A stretch of DNA of 64,000 nucleotides from Paracholeplasma manati (GTDB lineage Bacteria; Bacillota_I; Bacilli_A; Acholeplasmatales; UBA5453), in assembly GCF_025742995.1 (NCBI RefSeq), contig NZ_JAOVQM010000006.1, positions 1 to 64,000 on the forward strand. Reading direction: 5' to 3'. Below the pieces are notes generated by a model that did not search any database, was not told the DNA's origin, and was given only the letters and a program-made list of their open reading frames with translations. The position numbers were made by a program, and so were the translations under genes. This document shows positions 54,245 to 63,488 of the stretch, one piece after another; the stretch's first letter is position 1; every line of letters begins with the position of its first letter.

Positions 54245-55591
54245 TTATGTGTTTACTTTGGTAAAACCTAGGTTTTCTAAACCTACTTGGATATAATCGA
54301 TTTCCATATGGATTTTCCATACCATACCAGACATGTAGTTTTCTAACATGACAATCGAAATCCCTTTATCGATGCCAATGATGTCATTGGCGAACCATCC
54401 ATTGACGCCAACACTCAGGTTATATGAATCTTTAAATCCATACTTACTGAAATACGATGGGAACGTACGATAGTTTTTCATCGCTGCGATGGCTTCTACG
54501 GGTTTAAAGACAATGGATCCAATCGCGCCATAGGCAGGCACTGTGCCGTCATTGAAATGAGCATTACCTGCAGATGGTCCACTACCATAGTTGCCTTTAT
54601 AGCCGTTTGGACCGTCAGCTGCTGACATCCCCCAAGAGTTTGCGTTGATGCCTTCATACAGTGGGGTTAACGTTTTTGCGTATGCGATGGCTGCTTCGGT
54701 TGCGTGAACGCTATTGGTAAACCAGTTAAAACCTTGCGCATCATTATATTGAGCAAAATCGATCCATGCGTGTGAATATTGGTGTGTGAATAAGCTACCG
54801 GTATGGGTCGAATAGAACGCACCATACTCAGGGGTAGCGGAGTGTAAGGTTGATGATAACTTCATACGATTATAAGCACTCTTACCCACTGGGAAAGTTG
54901 GGCTACCCGCTGCCAATACATACAACATCAACTGTTCGGCATAGCCGCCCCAATGCCCTTCAAAACCACGTTCAGGCCAATACCCCATATAGAAACGGCT
55001 TTGGCTGGCATCGTAATACCAGTTCCATTCAATCGCTTCATAGAGTTCTCTCGATAACTTTTCTGTTCTACCACCAAAGAAACGACCCGCAGTCAGTGCC
55101 CCATTGATGAATAAAGCGGTATCGATGATCGATACTTCACTTTCCCATACACGTGCCCCTGTTTGCATGTCCATGAAGTGGAAAAAGAACCCATGACGTC
55201 TATCTAAATTGCTCATAGAAACAAGTGTTTGATAGGCACGTTCTTCGCCTTCTTCTCTTGTGATAAAGCCATTTTCAACCCCAATCGGAATCGCGGTTAA
55301 TCCAAAACCTACAGACGCGATGGATGCCACAGTACCGATTTGATTCGTATTCGTGTGGAAACGGTCAGGAATGAGACCATACCCTGCTTGTGCCGTGTTG
55401 GTATTTTGGGTTTCCCAAAAGAAATCAAAGGCGAGTTCAAGTTCTTCTAAAACAACCGGATCCACATCTTGTTTAACATCTGTACGGTAAGACTTGGTAT
55501 TGATTGGGAAAGGGTCTTGACTGCCCCCACCACACCCGTATAAACCGGTTAAAAACAATAAACCTAAAACGATGAATGCTAATTTTTTCAT
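54245..55591 (-). CDS. Surface GH144 endo-beta-1,2-glucanase lipoprotein
   Basis: 448 residues. Signal peptide with lipobox LYGC followed by a glycine linker. The GH144/PF10091 domain runs from about 40 to the end: VASIASVGFGLTAIPIG, SEVSIIDTALFINGAL with the conserved acidic residues, GHWGGYAEQLMLYVLAAG and WGMSAADGPNGYKGNYG. It should cut polymeric or cyclic beta-1,2-glucan at the cell surface. CAGGAGAATAGTT precedes the start, two bases after the permease stop. Confidence 0.87.
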   Translation of the reverse strand: MKKLAFIVLGLLFLTGLYGCGGGSQDPFPINTKSYRTDVKQDVDPVVLEELELAFDFFWETQNTNTAQAGYGLIPDRFHTNTNQIGTVASIASVGFGLTAIPIGVENGFITREEGEERAYQTLVSMSNLDRRHGFFFHFMDMQTGARVWESEVSIIDTALFINGALTAGRFFGGRTEKLSRELYEAIEWNWYYDASQSRFYMGYWPERGFEGHWGGYAEQLMLYVLAAGSPTFPVGKSAYNRMKLSSTLHSATPEYGAFYSTHTGSLFTHQYSHAWIDFAQYNDAQGFNWFTNSVHATEAAIAYAKTLTPLYEGINANSWGMSAADGPNGYKGNYGSGPSAGNAHFNDGTVPAYGAIGSIVFKPVEAIAAMKNYRTFPSYFSKYGFKDSYNLSVGVNGWFANDIIGIDKGISIVMLENYMSGMVWKIHMEIDYIQVGLENLGFTKVNT

Positions 55592-55593
55592 AA

Positions 55594-56514
55594 CTATTCT
55601 CCTGTGATGCCGGTCTTTTCGACGCCTTCAACAAACCAACGTTGCATGGTGAAGTAGACGATGATCATCGGCAAGATGATGAGTAAGGTCGCCGCCAAGC
55701 GAACGCCTTCATTGAGCATAACTAAGTTTTGATTGCCCCCGGATACCGCTTGGTATTCAGAGACGAAATTCGCTAACTTGAGCTGTAAATTGGCATTGCT
55801 AGAGTCTAGGAATAAACTTGAAATATAGGTTTCATTCCAATACCATACCAAACCAAACAAGAAACTGGTGATGTAAGCTGGTACCGATAGGGGTACCGCC
55901 ATTTTAAAGAAGATATACCCTTGGCTAGCCCCATCGATTTCAGCCGCTTCATTCAATGATTTCGGAATCATTCTAAAGAATTGATAGAAAATCAAAATGA
56001 ATATCGCGGAATTCAACCCCTGACCAAACAATGCTGGTAGGATGATGGAAAATGGGGTTCTGTATAGGTAGAGTCTAAAGAACATAACATACCTTGGAAT
56101 CATATAAACCTGTGGTGGAATGATGAAGGTGAGTAAGACCAAGACCAACCATACTTTCTTAAACTTAAAGTTGAATGTTGCGAACCCATAGCCAATGAGT
56201 GAGGTCACAGCCGTTTGAATCAACGCGGGTAACAAGGTGACCAACCAACTCTTATAAAACGTACTGAAGTAGTTTAAAACCCTAAATGCACTTTGATAGT
56301 TGCCCATGAAAAACTCAGATGGAATCCAGTTGATCATCGGGTTGATGATATCACTTTGGCTCTTTAAGCTGTTGGAAATCATATACAACATCGGATACAA
56401 ATAGACAAAGCCAATAGATATCAATAATACATAGATGGCCACTTTGAAAATCATACCATCTGTAAAATGACGGCCGAGGAAGAATTTTTGTATGGTCGCT
56501 TTACGATTTTGCAT
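55594..56514 (-). CDS. Carbohydrate ABC permease, MalG type (pair A)
   Basis: 306 residues with six membrane helices. The coupling motif is EAAEIDGASQGYIFFKMAVPL. It pairs with the MalF-type permease two bases upstream. It directly precedes the surface GH144 gene, so import of its products is the obvious role. Confidence 0.9.
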   Translation of the reverse strand: MQNRKATIQKFFLGRHFTDGMIFKVAIYVLLISIGFVYLYPMLYMISNSLKSQSDIINPMINWIPSEFFMGNYQSAFRVLNYFSTFYKSWLVTLLPALIQTAVTSLIGYGFATFNFKFKKVWLVLVLLTFIIPPQVYMIPRYVMFFRLYLYRTPFSIILPALFGQGLNSAIFILIFYQFFRMIPKSLNEAAEIDGASQGYIFFKMAVPLSVPAYITSFLFGLVWYWNETYISSLFLDSSNANLQLKLANFVSEYQAVSGGNQNLVMLNEGVRLAATLLIILPMIIVYFTMQRWFVEGVEKTGITGE

Positions 56515-56516
56515 AC

Positions 56517-57392
56517 TTAAGTCCTCCTTCTACTGTTCTTGGTTCTAAACAAGAACGCGACTAAACCAATCGTGATGAATACAACCAAAGCGTAAAGCCA
56601 TGCCATCGCGGAAGCCATACCAAACCCAGTCACGGTATTGAACATGTTTGATTTGATGGAAAGAATGACTTTATTTTCCGAGAATGTGGTCAGTAAAACG
56701 ATGGTATAAATCGTATTGACAAAGATGAGACTCGATAGTGATGGCATCGTGATTTTCCAAAAGGATTGCCACGGACCAGCACCGTCGATTTGTGCGGCTT
56801 CGTAAATTTGACCATCGATTTTTTGAAGACCAGCGATGAAAATCAAGATTTGAACCCCACTGAACCAAAAGATGATGATGATTTGTGAGAACAAATCGAC
56901 AATCGGTTTGGCTAGTCCAGGGTTAAGTGTCGATTCAATGATGGTGATGAACCCATACGAATCAAAAATATTGGTGCCCCCAGCCCCTTGAGATATGAGC
57001 TCATTGATGACTGGACCCGATGAAATGATGACAGGTAAGAAGAAAATCGATCGGAAAATGCCTCTGCCTTTGATTTTCTGATTGAGTAGTAACGCAATCA
57101 AAATGGAAAATACCACGATGACTGGGATTTGTAAAACCATTTGTTGTAAGAATGCTGTTAAGGACTCCACAAAGACAAACCCTTGTTCAATTTGGAATAT
57201 CTTTAAGTAATTATCAAACCCAACGAAGGTGGTTCTAATGCCATCTGCAGTAAATCTGACGTCATTTAAACTGTAGAAAATGGATGTGAGTAATGGGTAA
57301 ACCATGAAAATGAGGAAACCCAGCACCCATATGCCAATGAATGTGTACCCATAAATGTTTTCACGGGTAGCTCTGGCCATCGGTTTTTTCAT
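56517..57392 (-). CDS. Carbohydrate ABC permease, MalF/UgpA type (pair A)
   Basis: 291 residues with six membrane helices and coupling motif EAAQIDGAGPWQSFWKITMPSL (near 203-224). GGAGGTGTCCT precedes the start, which overlaps the DUF5696-like stop as ATGA. No binding protein of its own lies next to it. Confidence 0.9.
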   Translation of the reverse strand: MKKPMARATRENIYGYTFIGIWVLGFLIFMVYPLLTSIFYSLNDVRFTADGIRTTFVGFDNYLKIFQIEQGFVFVESLTAFLQQMVLQIPVIVVFSILIALLLNQKIKGRGIFRSIFFLPVIISSGPVINELISQGAGGTNIFDSYGFITIIESTLNPGLAKPIVDLFSQIIIIFWFSGVQILIFIAGLQKIDGQIYEAAQIDGAGPWQSFWKITMPSLSSLIFVNTIYTIVLLTTFSENKVILSIKSNMFNTVTGFGMASAMAWLYALVVFITIGLVAFLFRTKNSRRRT

Positions 57393-59653
57393 AGGACACC
57401 TCCCATGGTTTGTGACAAGATGACCCCTTGTTTCACCACGATATAATTCTTTGGTAAAACCACACGACCCTCAGCGATGACCATTTGGTCTAAATAATTC
57501 ACATAAATGGTGGTGTCGTCTTCGTAGACCACTTTAACCACGCCTTCTTGTAAAACCGTTCTCGACTCGATGGTTTGACCTTGAACAAAGGATAATGCCC
57601 CATTGACGAACGCATAATACGTTTCAATGGCTGGTTTAAGGTCGGTAAATCTCGAGGTATAAATGTGTCTTAAAGCGGTGTCTTGTAAATTTTTAGAGGA
57701 AGCTTCTGTGACGATAAAGGATAAATTTACACCATAATCGATGCTTCTTAAGAGTTGGTCTCTCGCATAATCATAGAAATTGGCGTTGGAACCAAATAAG
57801 TCCATTGACCCTTTTAAGACGATTGGGATAAATGGTACGGTATCACTAAAGGATAAATATTGTGAAGAATACATTGGTAAGTCGAAATAAGTGTCCATTC
57901 GTCCCCAAAGGTAAGCATACGCATCATACAAAGCGGTTTTCATCGTAGCCTCACTTAACAGGGTTTGGAATATTTCGATGGATTGTCCTAAACTCACGCC
58001 TGTGCCATAATCGGCATATAAGGTATTGCCTAAAGAATGTACTGCCAAACCATCGACATCATATTTCGATAATCTGTGTTCAGTAGCCTCGAAACTCGAT
58101 GTTACTTTTGAATGTTTGAGCAAAAAGCGATTGTGGTCTATTTCAACAAAACGATAGCTTTGTTCATTGATTTTCTTGGCCAAATCGGTGAACCCTTGAT
58201 AGTCTCCCGAACGGCTACTGGCTTTGACTGCGTCCGTAACAAAATAGAGGGCTGCTACTTGTGCTTTTAAAGCTTCAATATCTTTGGAAGAACCCAAACG
58301 ATTGGATAGACCGCCATAGGTTGGACCATCCCAGGCAGCACCGGTATTGGTAAACCCATCGTAGGCGACAATGATGTTGTCCATCGTTAAGGATTCAATC
58401 ATCGTTCTTAACGCGTTTAACTTGGTCATGACGATGGTATCCGAAAACAGAATGCCATCTTTTTTGACCAAACCAATGGATTCAAGTTTGAGTGGCGTAG
58501 GACCGACACTCGGGGTTTGACGTGTCAATTGGTTGCTTGAAATAAGCTGTTCGCGGTATGCTTTTGCCATCCCAACATAACTTGCATCCTCATTGACAAG
58601 CATTTGATACTTGATTTTAATGTCAATCGGATTACGATTTTCCTGCATGAGGGTGATGACATTGCCTGCTTTATCGATCGGTTGATTGTAAATGCGACGA
58701 TAGATAAATTCAGTAAATATCGCGTTATACGGCGTTAAATTGCCGGCGTAGTTGATGGTTAAAACCCCATTTTCCGCACCAGATTCGATGGTTGCGAACA
58801 TCGCATTTTGTTCTATGCCATGGACAAAACCAAACACAGGGGCGTACAATTGGGTCCCTTCAGATATCATACGATTTAAATCCGATTCTGTATTGAAGGA
58901 TAAATTCGGTGAATAAAATTCTTTAGAGTATGGATTGGCGGTCACTGCCTTCGGGTATCTGACCAATGCACCTACGCCATCTGGAACAAACATATACCCA
59001 GGGATGGTATCTTCTTTAACTGCCCCTAAGTAAGGGTACACATAGAGGGACGCGATTTTGAAACTACCCGATTCAACAATCGATTCATTGGGGATTTCAA
59101 CGACGATGCCTTCACTTAAAAATTGCACTTTCAAGGTGATGGCGATTCTCGATATTCCAAAACGAATGGTAGACTCAAACCCATTGTCGATGATGCGCGT
59201 GGTTTTAGAGGTATTTTCTGAAAGAATAAACTCCTCTGTTCTCGCATTATTCGCCGTATTGGTGTTATAAGAGTAAATGTGAATCGCACTTCTCACACGG
59301 CGTTGCCAGTTATTAGACAAACCTGAGGTGGTGTAATCAATGGTACTTGAGAACATATAACCACGTTCGTTTTCAATCATGAATGACAATGAACTCATGT
59401 CAAGATAGACATTACCTAATTCGGTTGGAATCACGGTATGCTCAGGGTCAACAGTATAAGGACTGGTGACTGCCGTTAAATCATCGACTTGAGTGTATCG
59501 ATTTGATGACACATAATCGGTGATTTGTGAGAAACTCGGGAGTGGTTGATCTGCAGAGGTCAAAATCGCACTATCGATAGCGACTTTCACGCCCAAACCC
59601 AATGCTAGGATGGATATCAAAATCCATACTTTAATACGGATGTGTCTAAACAC
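57389..59653 (-). CDS. DUF5696-like membrane-anchored protein, possible glycosidase fold
   Basis: 754 residues from a GTG with AAGGAGGTGATCTACC upstream. One N-terminal membrane anchor (about 8-27) places the rest outside. Residues 60-340 look like a large beta sandwich (GYMFVPDGVGALVRYPK; PVFGFVHGIEQNAMFATIE). Residues about 395-690 look like an alternating alpha/beta barrel (NIIVAYDGFTNTGAAWDG, GYGVNLSF-type strands), and the end is beta again. That order recalls glycosidases with a supersandwich and TIM barrel. I associate the family with DUF5696, common beside sugar transporters in Paenibacillus. No catalytic pair is assigned. Confidence 0.6.
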   Translation of the reverse strand: MFRHIRIKVWILISILALGLGVKVAIDSAILTSADQPLPSFSQITDYVSSNRYTQVDDLTAVTSPYTVDPEHTVIPTELGNVYLDMSSLSFMIENERGYMFSSTIDYTTSGLSNNWQRRVRSAIHIYSYNTNTANNARTEEFILSENTSKTTRIIDNGFESTIRFGISRIAITLKVQFLSEGIVVEIPNESIVESGSFKIASLYVYPYLGAVKEDTIPGYMFVPDGVGALVRYPKAVTANPYSKEFYSPNLSFNTESDLNRMISEGTQLYAPVFGFVHGIEQNAMFATIESGAENGVLTINYAGNLTPYNAIFTEFIYRRIYNQPIDKAGNVITLMQENRNPIDIKIKYQMLVNEDASYVGMAKAYREQLISSNQLTRQTPSVGPTPLKLESIGLVKKDGILFSDTIVMTKLNALRTMIESLTMDNIIVAYDGFTNTGAAWDGPTYGGLSNRLGSSKDIEALKAQVAALYFVTDAVKASSRSGDYQGFTDLAKKINEQSYRFVEIDHNRFLLKHSKVTSSFEATEHRLSKYDVDGLAVHSLGNTLYADYGTGVSLGQSIEIFQTLLSEATMKTALYDAYAYLWGRMDTYFDLPMYSSQYLSFSDTVPFIPIVLKGSMDLFGSNANFYDYARDQLLRSIDYGVNLSFIVTEASSKNLQDTALRHIYTSRFTDLKPAIETYYAFVNGALSFVQGQTIESRTVLQEGVVKVVYEDDTTIYVNYLDQMVIAEGRVVLPKNYIVVKQGVILSQTMGGVL

Positions 59654-61664
59654 GGTAGATCACCTCCTTAATGATCGAAACAACAAAGTCCCACACTTGA
59701 CCGATGAATGCGTAGATGAGTAACCCCATCAAAACCAAAATAAGCATACCAAAGAGAATCAATAAGATGCTCTTAATGGTCTCTAATAAGGTATAGTTGT
59801 GGACTTCTTTTAAAGTATAAACGAATAGGAAAATGGTGTAATAGAAAACCACTTGATGGTAGAACGAGTAAATAAAGGCTTCATTATACGTTAGGAAGTG
59901 AGACAAAATCGTCATCACTGGGATGAATAAGATGAATGGAATCAAGGCGTAAGCTGACATCACAAATACATCTTTAAAACGACCTTCACCATCCGAGAAT
60001 GTGGAAACCAAATAGTTCACAACGACATATAAACCAAAGACGGTCAGTACCAAACTGAGTTCTTGAATGAGGTTTCCGACAAAATGATTTCTAAACAGGA
60101 ATCCCGATAAGTAAGTATCGGATAGATAAACGATGATGAATCCTAAAAGGATGAGTGACCCACTCAAATAACCACCTTTGTTTTCCCGTTTCACATAATA
60201 GACTAAATCAGCGGGTTTCTTAAATATGTTTTTGGTCAAACGAATTTGAGAAACCACTCGGTAGGATTTAAAGGTATTCACTTTATCTTGAATGGTTGAA
60301 TAGAATGGTAAGTACTCAACACTTCTTCTTGAAACCTTATAAACCACCCATAATCCAAGACCAACCAGTACCCAAGTCACCAAATAATTCTGAATGGCGA
60401 CATTACGGATTTCCCAATAGGCATTCGAATAGCCTGCCAAATCTTTGGCTTCAAAGAATGCATCTAGAGCATCTTCAAAGTTACCTTCTTTGACCAAGGC
60501 TTCACCCAAAGCGGCATGTGCTAACGCAAACCCGGTATTTTGTCTTAAAATTTCTTCCCAAATGGGTTTGGATTCTAAATACTTACCATCGTTGTATAGG
60601 GTAACCGCGGTATGAACTAAATCCACGAACACAGTTCTTTGGTAAATTTGAATGTTGTTGTAAATACGGTCTAATACATAAAGATTCCCTGCCTCATCGG
60701 TTGTAATACCCGATGGGGTATTGGTTAGACCGAGGGTTTGTTTCATGGAACTATCTTTGGTATTGAATTGGAATAACAATCGACCATTGGCGTCATATTC
60801 ATAAATATCACCTGTGGTGGATACCATATAAATATAGTTCTCATCGTTCATCCATATGTCTGCCAATGCCGTATTAGGGTATAAGGTATCGGATAATAGT
60901 GTATTCACCCCAGAAATATTCAATCGCTTAAATGATTGACTGAAATTGATGTTGGTGGTTAAAATAGACCCCTTTTGACCGAGTGCCACATTGGTTGGTG
61001 ATGGTGGTAGAGAAGATGCTAAATCAGAATCTTTAACGAATAAATTGTATAAAAACTTTCGGAAACTGATGGTAACACTGTTGATCCCTAAGTAACCGAC
61101 AAACTCACCAGCGTAGTTAAGCTGAATGATCCCTGAGGTAGACCCTTCACCCACGACGTAAATGGCGTCATTCGAACCAACCACGACTTTGGTCGGCAAG
61201 AACGCATTGTTCGCACCAAAGATTGGAGAAGTTGGTTTGGTGATACGGGTATGAATGGTTTTCGTATTGAGATCTAAAATGAACACCGTTCGCGCATCTT
61301 TATCTGCAACATACATCGATTGCCCATCGACAAATACCCCGGTTGGGGTGACGAATTCTGGGGATTCAAACGTATCGATGAGTGTCCCATCGAGTTCAAC
61401 CCATAAAATGCGTTTGTTGCCGGTATCAGCGATATACAGTTGATTGTTCTTTTGATAGATATCTTGTGGGTTTTTGAGATTTAAATCACTCAATGTGCCC
61501 ACAGGGATATAAGCGGTTTGGGTCTGAACCAAACGGTTGTATTCCCCCAAAGTATAGGTATTGTAGGGAATCCCAGTGGTTGCTTGAGAGGCTTTGGTTT
61601 GGATGGTCGAAAATAGGAATCCAAACCCTAGTAAGATACACATCAATCCAATGATTTTTTTCAT
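59646..61664 (-). CDS. NHL-repeat/TPR/Yip1-like membrane protein
   Basis: 672 residues. Signal peptide (MKKIIGLMCILLGFGFLF), then an extracellular NHL-type beta-propeller (about 60-350; repeats such as PQDIYQKNNQLYIADTGNKRI and ITTDEAGNLYVLDRIYNNI). A TPR-like helical pair follows (about 365-425), then a helix and a C-terminal five-helix Yip1-like membrane domain (about 490-665). The propeller could bind sugars or a partner. It overlaps the DUF5696-like gene by eight bases. No enzymatic motif seen. Confidence 0.7.
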   Translation of the reverse strand: MKKIIGLMCILLGFGFLFSTIQTKASQATTGIPYNTYTLGEYNRLVQTQTAYIPVGTLSDLNLKNPQDIYQKNNQLYIADTGNKRILWVELDGTLIDTFESPEFVTPTGVFVDGQSMYVADKDARTVFILDLNTKTIHTRITKPTSPIFGANNAFLPTKVVVGSNDAIYVVGEGSTSGIIQLNYAGEFVGYLGINSVTISFRKFLYNLFVKDSDLASSLPPSPTNVALGQKGSILTTNINFSQSFKRLNISGVNTLLSDTLYPNTALADIWMNDENYIYMVSTTGDIYEYDANGRLLFQFNTKDSSMKQTLGLTNTPSGITTDEAGNLYVLDRIYNNIQIYQRTVFVDLVHTAVTLYNDGKYLESKPIWEEILRQNTGFALAHAALGEALVKEGNFEDALDAFFEAKDLAGYSNAYWEIRNVAIQNYLVTWVLVGLGLWVVYKVSRRSVEYLPFYSTIQDKVNTFKSYRVVSQIRLTKNIFKKPADLVYYVKRENKGGYLSGSLILLGFIIVYLSDTYLSGFLFRNHFVGNLIQELSLVLTVFGLYVVVNYLVSTFSDGEGRFKDVFVMSAYALIPFILFIPVMTILSHFLTYNEAFIYSFYHQVVFYYTIFLFVYTLKEVHNYTLLETIKSILLILFGMLILVLMGLLIYAFIGQVWDFVVSIIKEVIYRV

Positions 61665-61673
61665 GATGATCTC

Positions 61674-62546
61674 CTACTTAATCCCAGAGTGTGCCATGGT
61701 ATTCATGACTTTACTCTGTAGGAAAATGAAGATGATTAAATTGGGTAAGAACATGATTAAGCTGGCTGCCGCACTCATCCCAATCCCAACCACTTGGTTG
61801 GATGCGGAAGAGAGGGTAGACATGTAATAAGCGAATGTTCTCAAACTGTCGGAATTGATGTAGGTTGCGGACACATCGGCGTTATTCCAAACCGATTGGA
61901 AGGATAAAATCGCGATGGTTGCGAGTGCTGGTTTGATGAGTGGTAAAATGATTTTCAAGTAAATGGTGAAATGATTCGCGCCATCGATTTTAGCTGCTTC
62001 TATCAGTTCATTGGGAATTTGGTCAATGAATTGTTTAATTAAGAACAACCCAATAGGCACCGCTAAAGCGGGGATGATGTGCACCCAAAAGGTATCCACC
62101 AAACCAAAACTTTCGGTGATGATGTATCTTGGAATGATGACGGCTGTACCAACAAACATCATCGCGATGGTATTGATTTCAGAAAGCACTTTATTGATAT
62201 GAAATTTCATTTTAGATAAAGCATAACCGGTGATACTACTGAGAAATATCGATAAGAAGACAACCAATAAGGTAATCACAATCGAATTAAATAAGTATCT
62301 TGATACGGGAATTCCTGTGGTGGTGGACGCTTGGAAGAGTTCAATGAAATTATCCCAAGTCGGTCTTTGAACAAAGAACCTTGGTGGGTATTCAATGAGT
62401 TCATCAAACGGTTTAAACGCATGGTTAAAAATGTATGCTAGCGGCAGTACCATGACTGCCGCAAATGGCAACACAAAGAGTAAATAGGGCAATTGTGAGA
62501 GATGAAATTTGTCTGGATTGGTTCTAATGGCTTGAAATTTTGGCAT
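61674..62546 (-). CDS. Carbohydrate ABC permease, MalG type (pair B)
   Basis: About 290 residues, six membrane helices, coupling motif EAAKIDGANHFTIYLKIILPL. AGGTGGAAAAG precedes the ATG at 62,546; a GTG at 62,555 is possible. Together with the next upstream gene and the binding protein it forms a complete importer apart from the ATPase. Confidence 0.9.
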   Translation of the reverse strand: MPKFQAIRTNPDKFHLSQLPYLLFVLPFAAVMVLPLAYIFNHAFKPFDELIEYPPRFFVQRPTWDNFIELFQASTTTGIPVSRYLFNSIVITLLVVFLSIFLSSITGYALSKMKFHINKVLSEINTIAMMFVGTAVIIPRYIITESFGLVDTFWVHIIPALAVPIGLFLIKQFIDQIPNELIEAAKIDGANHFTIYLKIILPLIKPALATIAILSFQSVWNNADVSATYINSDSLRTFAYYMSTLSSASNQVVGIGMSAAASLIMFLPNLIIFIFLQSKVMNTMAHSGIK

Positions 62547-62555
62547 CTTTTCCAC

Positions 62556-63488
62556 CTAGTCCCTTTCTCCAAATAATCTGTACGCAATCTTGCTAAAGAA
62601 ATAGATCAATAAGAGTAACGCTACCGATAGCGCTGCCGCGTAACCCATATCGTATCGAATGAATCCGAAGTCTTCAATGTGGTTGACAATCAAAGACCCC
62701 GCATAGTTCGGTGTTGGGTTACTACCCGATAATTGAACCCCAATGGCCCCCGTTGAAAATGCTGTAACAATTGCCATCACAGCACCAAACAACATCTGCG
62801 GTTTCATCGAAGGAATCGTGATGTGGATGACTTCTTGGAAGCGGTTTTTAACCCCATCCAAATAAGCGGCTTCATAGAGTTCTTTATCGACATTTAAAAT
62901 ACCGGCAAGCATCGCTAAGAACCCAACCCCCATGGACCCCCAAAGGGTGACTAATACCATGATGGTAAATAAGTATTGAGGGGATTGTAAGAACGCAATC
63001 GGTTCAACGATTAAACCCAGTTCTAAAAGAATATAGTTTAAATAACCACTCGAATCTCCCGCAAAGAAAACTTTCCAAATGACGCTCATGGTCACCCCAG
63101 CCGTTAACGATGGGGTGTATAAAATCACGGCTAAAATGGTTCTTAAACGGTGCGGTAACTGAGCCAAACACCACGCTAGAACGAAGGATAATACATACCC
63201 ACCAGGTCCAACCAAAATAGAGAATTTAATGGTGTTAGAAAGGATGTATTTCATAAATTCTTCGTCGCTGGTCAGTAAATAAATATAGTTGTTCATCCCG
63301 ATGGGTTTCGGTGAACTGACCAAATCATAGGTTGTAAATGACAACAGAATCGCGAGTAAAATAGGAACTACAATGAAGACAATAAATAACAAGGTATACG
63401 GTAAAGCGAACAAATAAGCCGCTTTATCGTCCTGTTTGAATTGTCGTTTTTCTGTTTGGATGAATTGTTGAAGTTTATTCATGGTCAT
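62556..63488 (-). CDS. Carbohydrate ABC permease, MalF type (pair B)
   Basis: 310 residues, six membrane helices after a charged N-terminus, coupling motif [22 protein letters not shown]. The start overlaps the binding-protein end by 14 bp; an in-frame ATG at 63,482 is also possible. Confidence 0.9.
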   Translation of the reverse strand: MTMNKLQQFIQTEKRQFKQDDKAAYLFALPYTLLFIVFIVVPILLAILLSFTTYDLVSSPKPIGMNNYIYLLTSDEEFMKYILSNTIKFSILVGPGGYVLSFVLAWCLAQLPHRLRTILAVILYTPSLTAGVTMSVIWKVFFAGDSSGYLNYILLELGLIVEPIAFLQSPQYLFTIMVLVTLWGSMGVGFLAMLAGILNVDKELYEAAYLDGVKNRFQEVIHITIPSMKPQMLFGAVMAIVTAFSTGAIGVQLSGSNPTPNYAGSLIVNHIEDFGFIRYDMGYAAALSVALLLLIYFFSKIAYRLFGERD

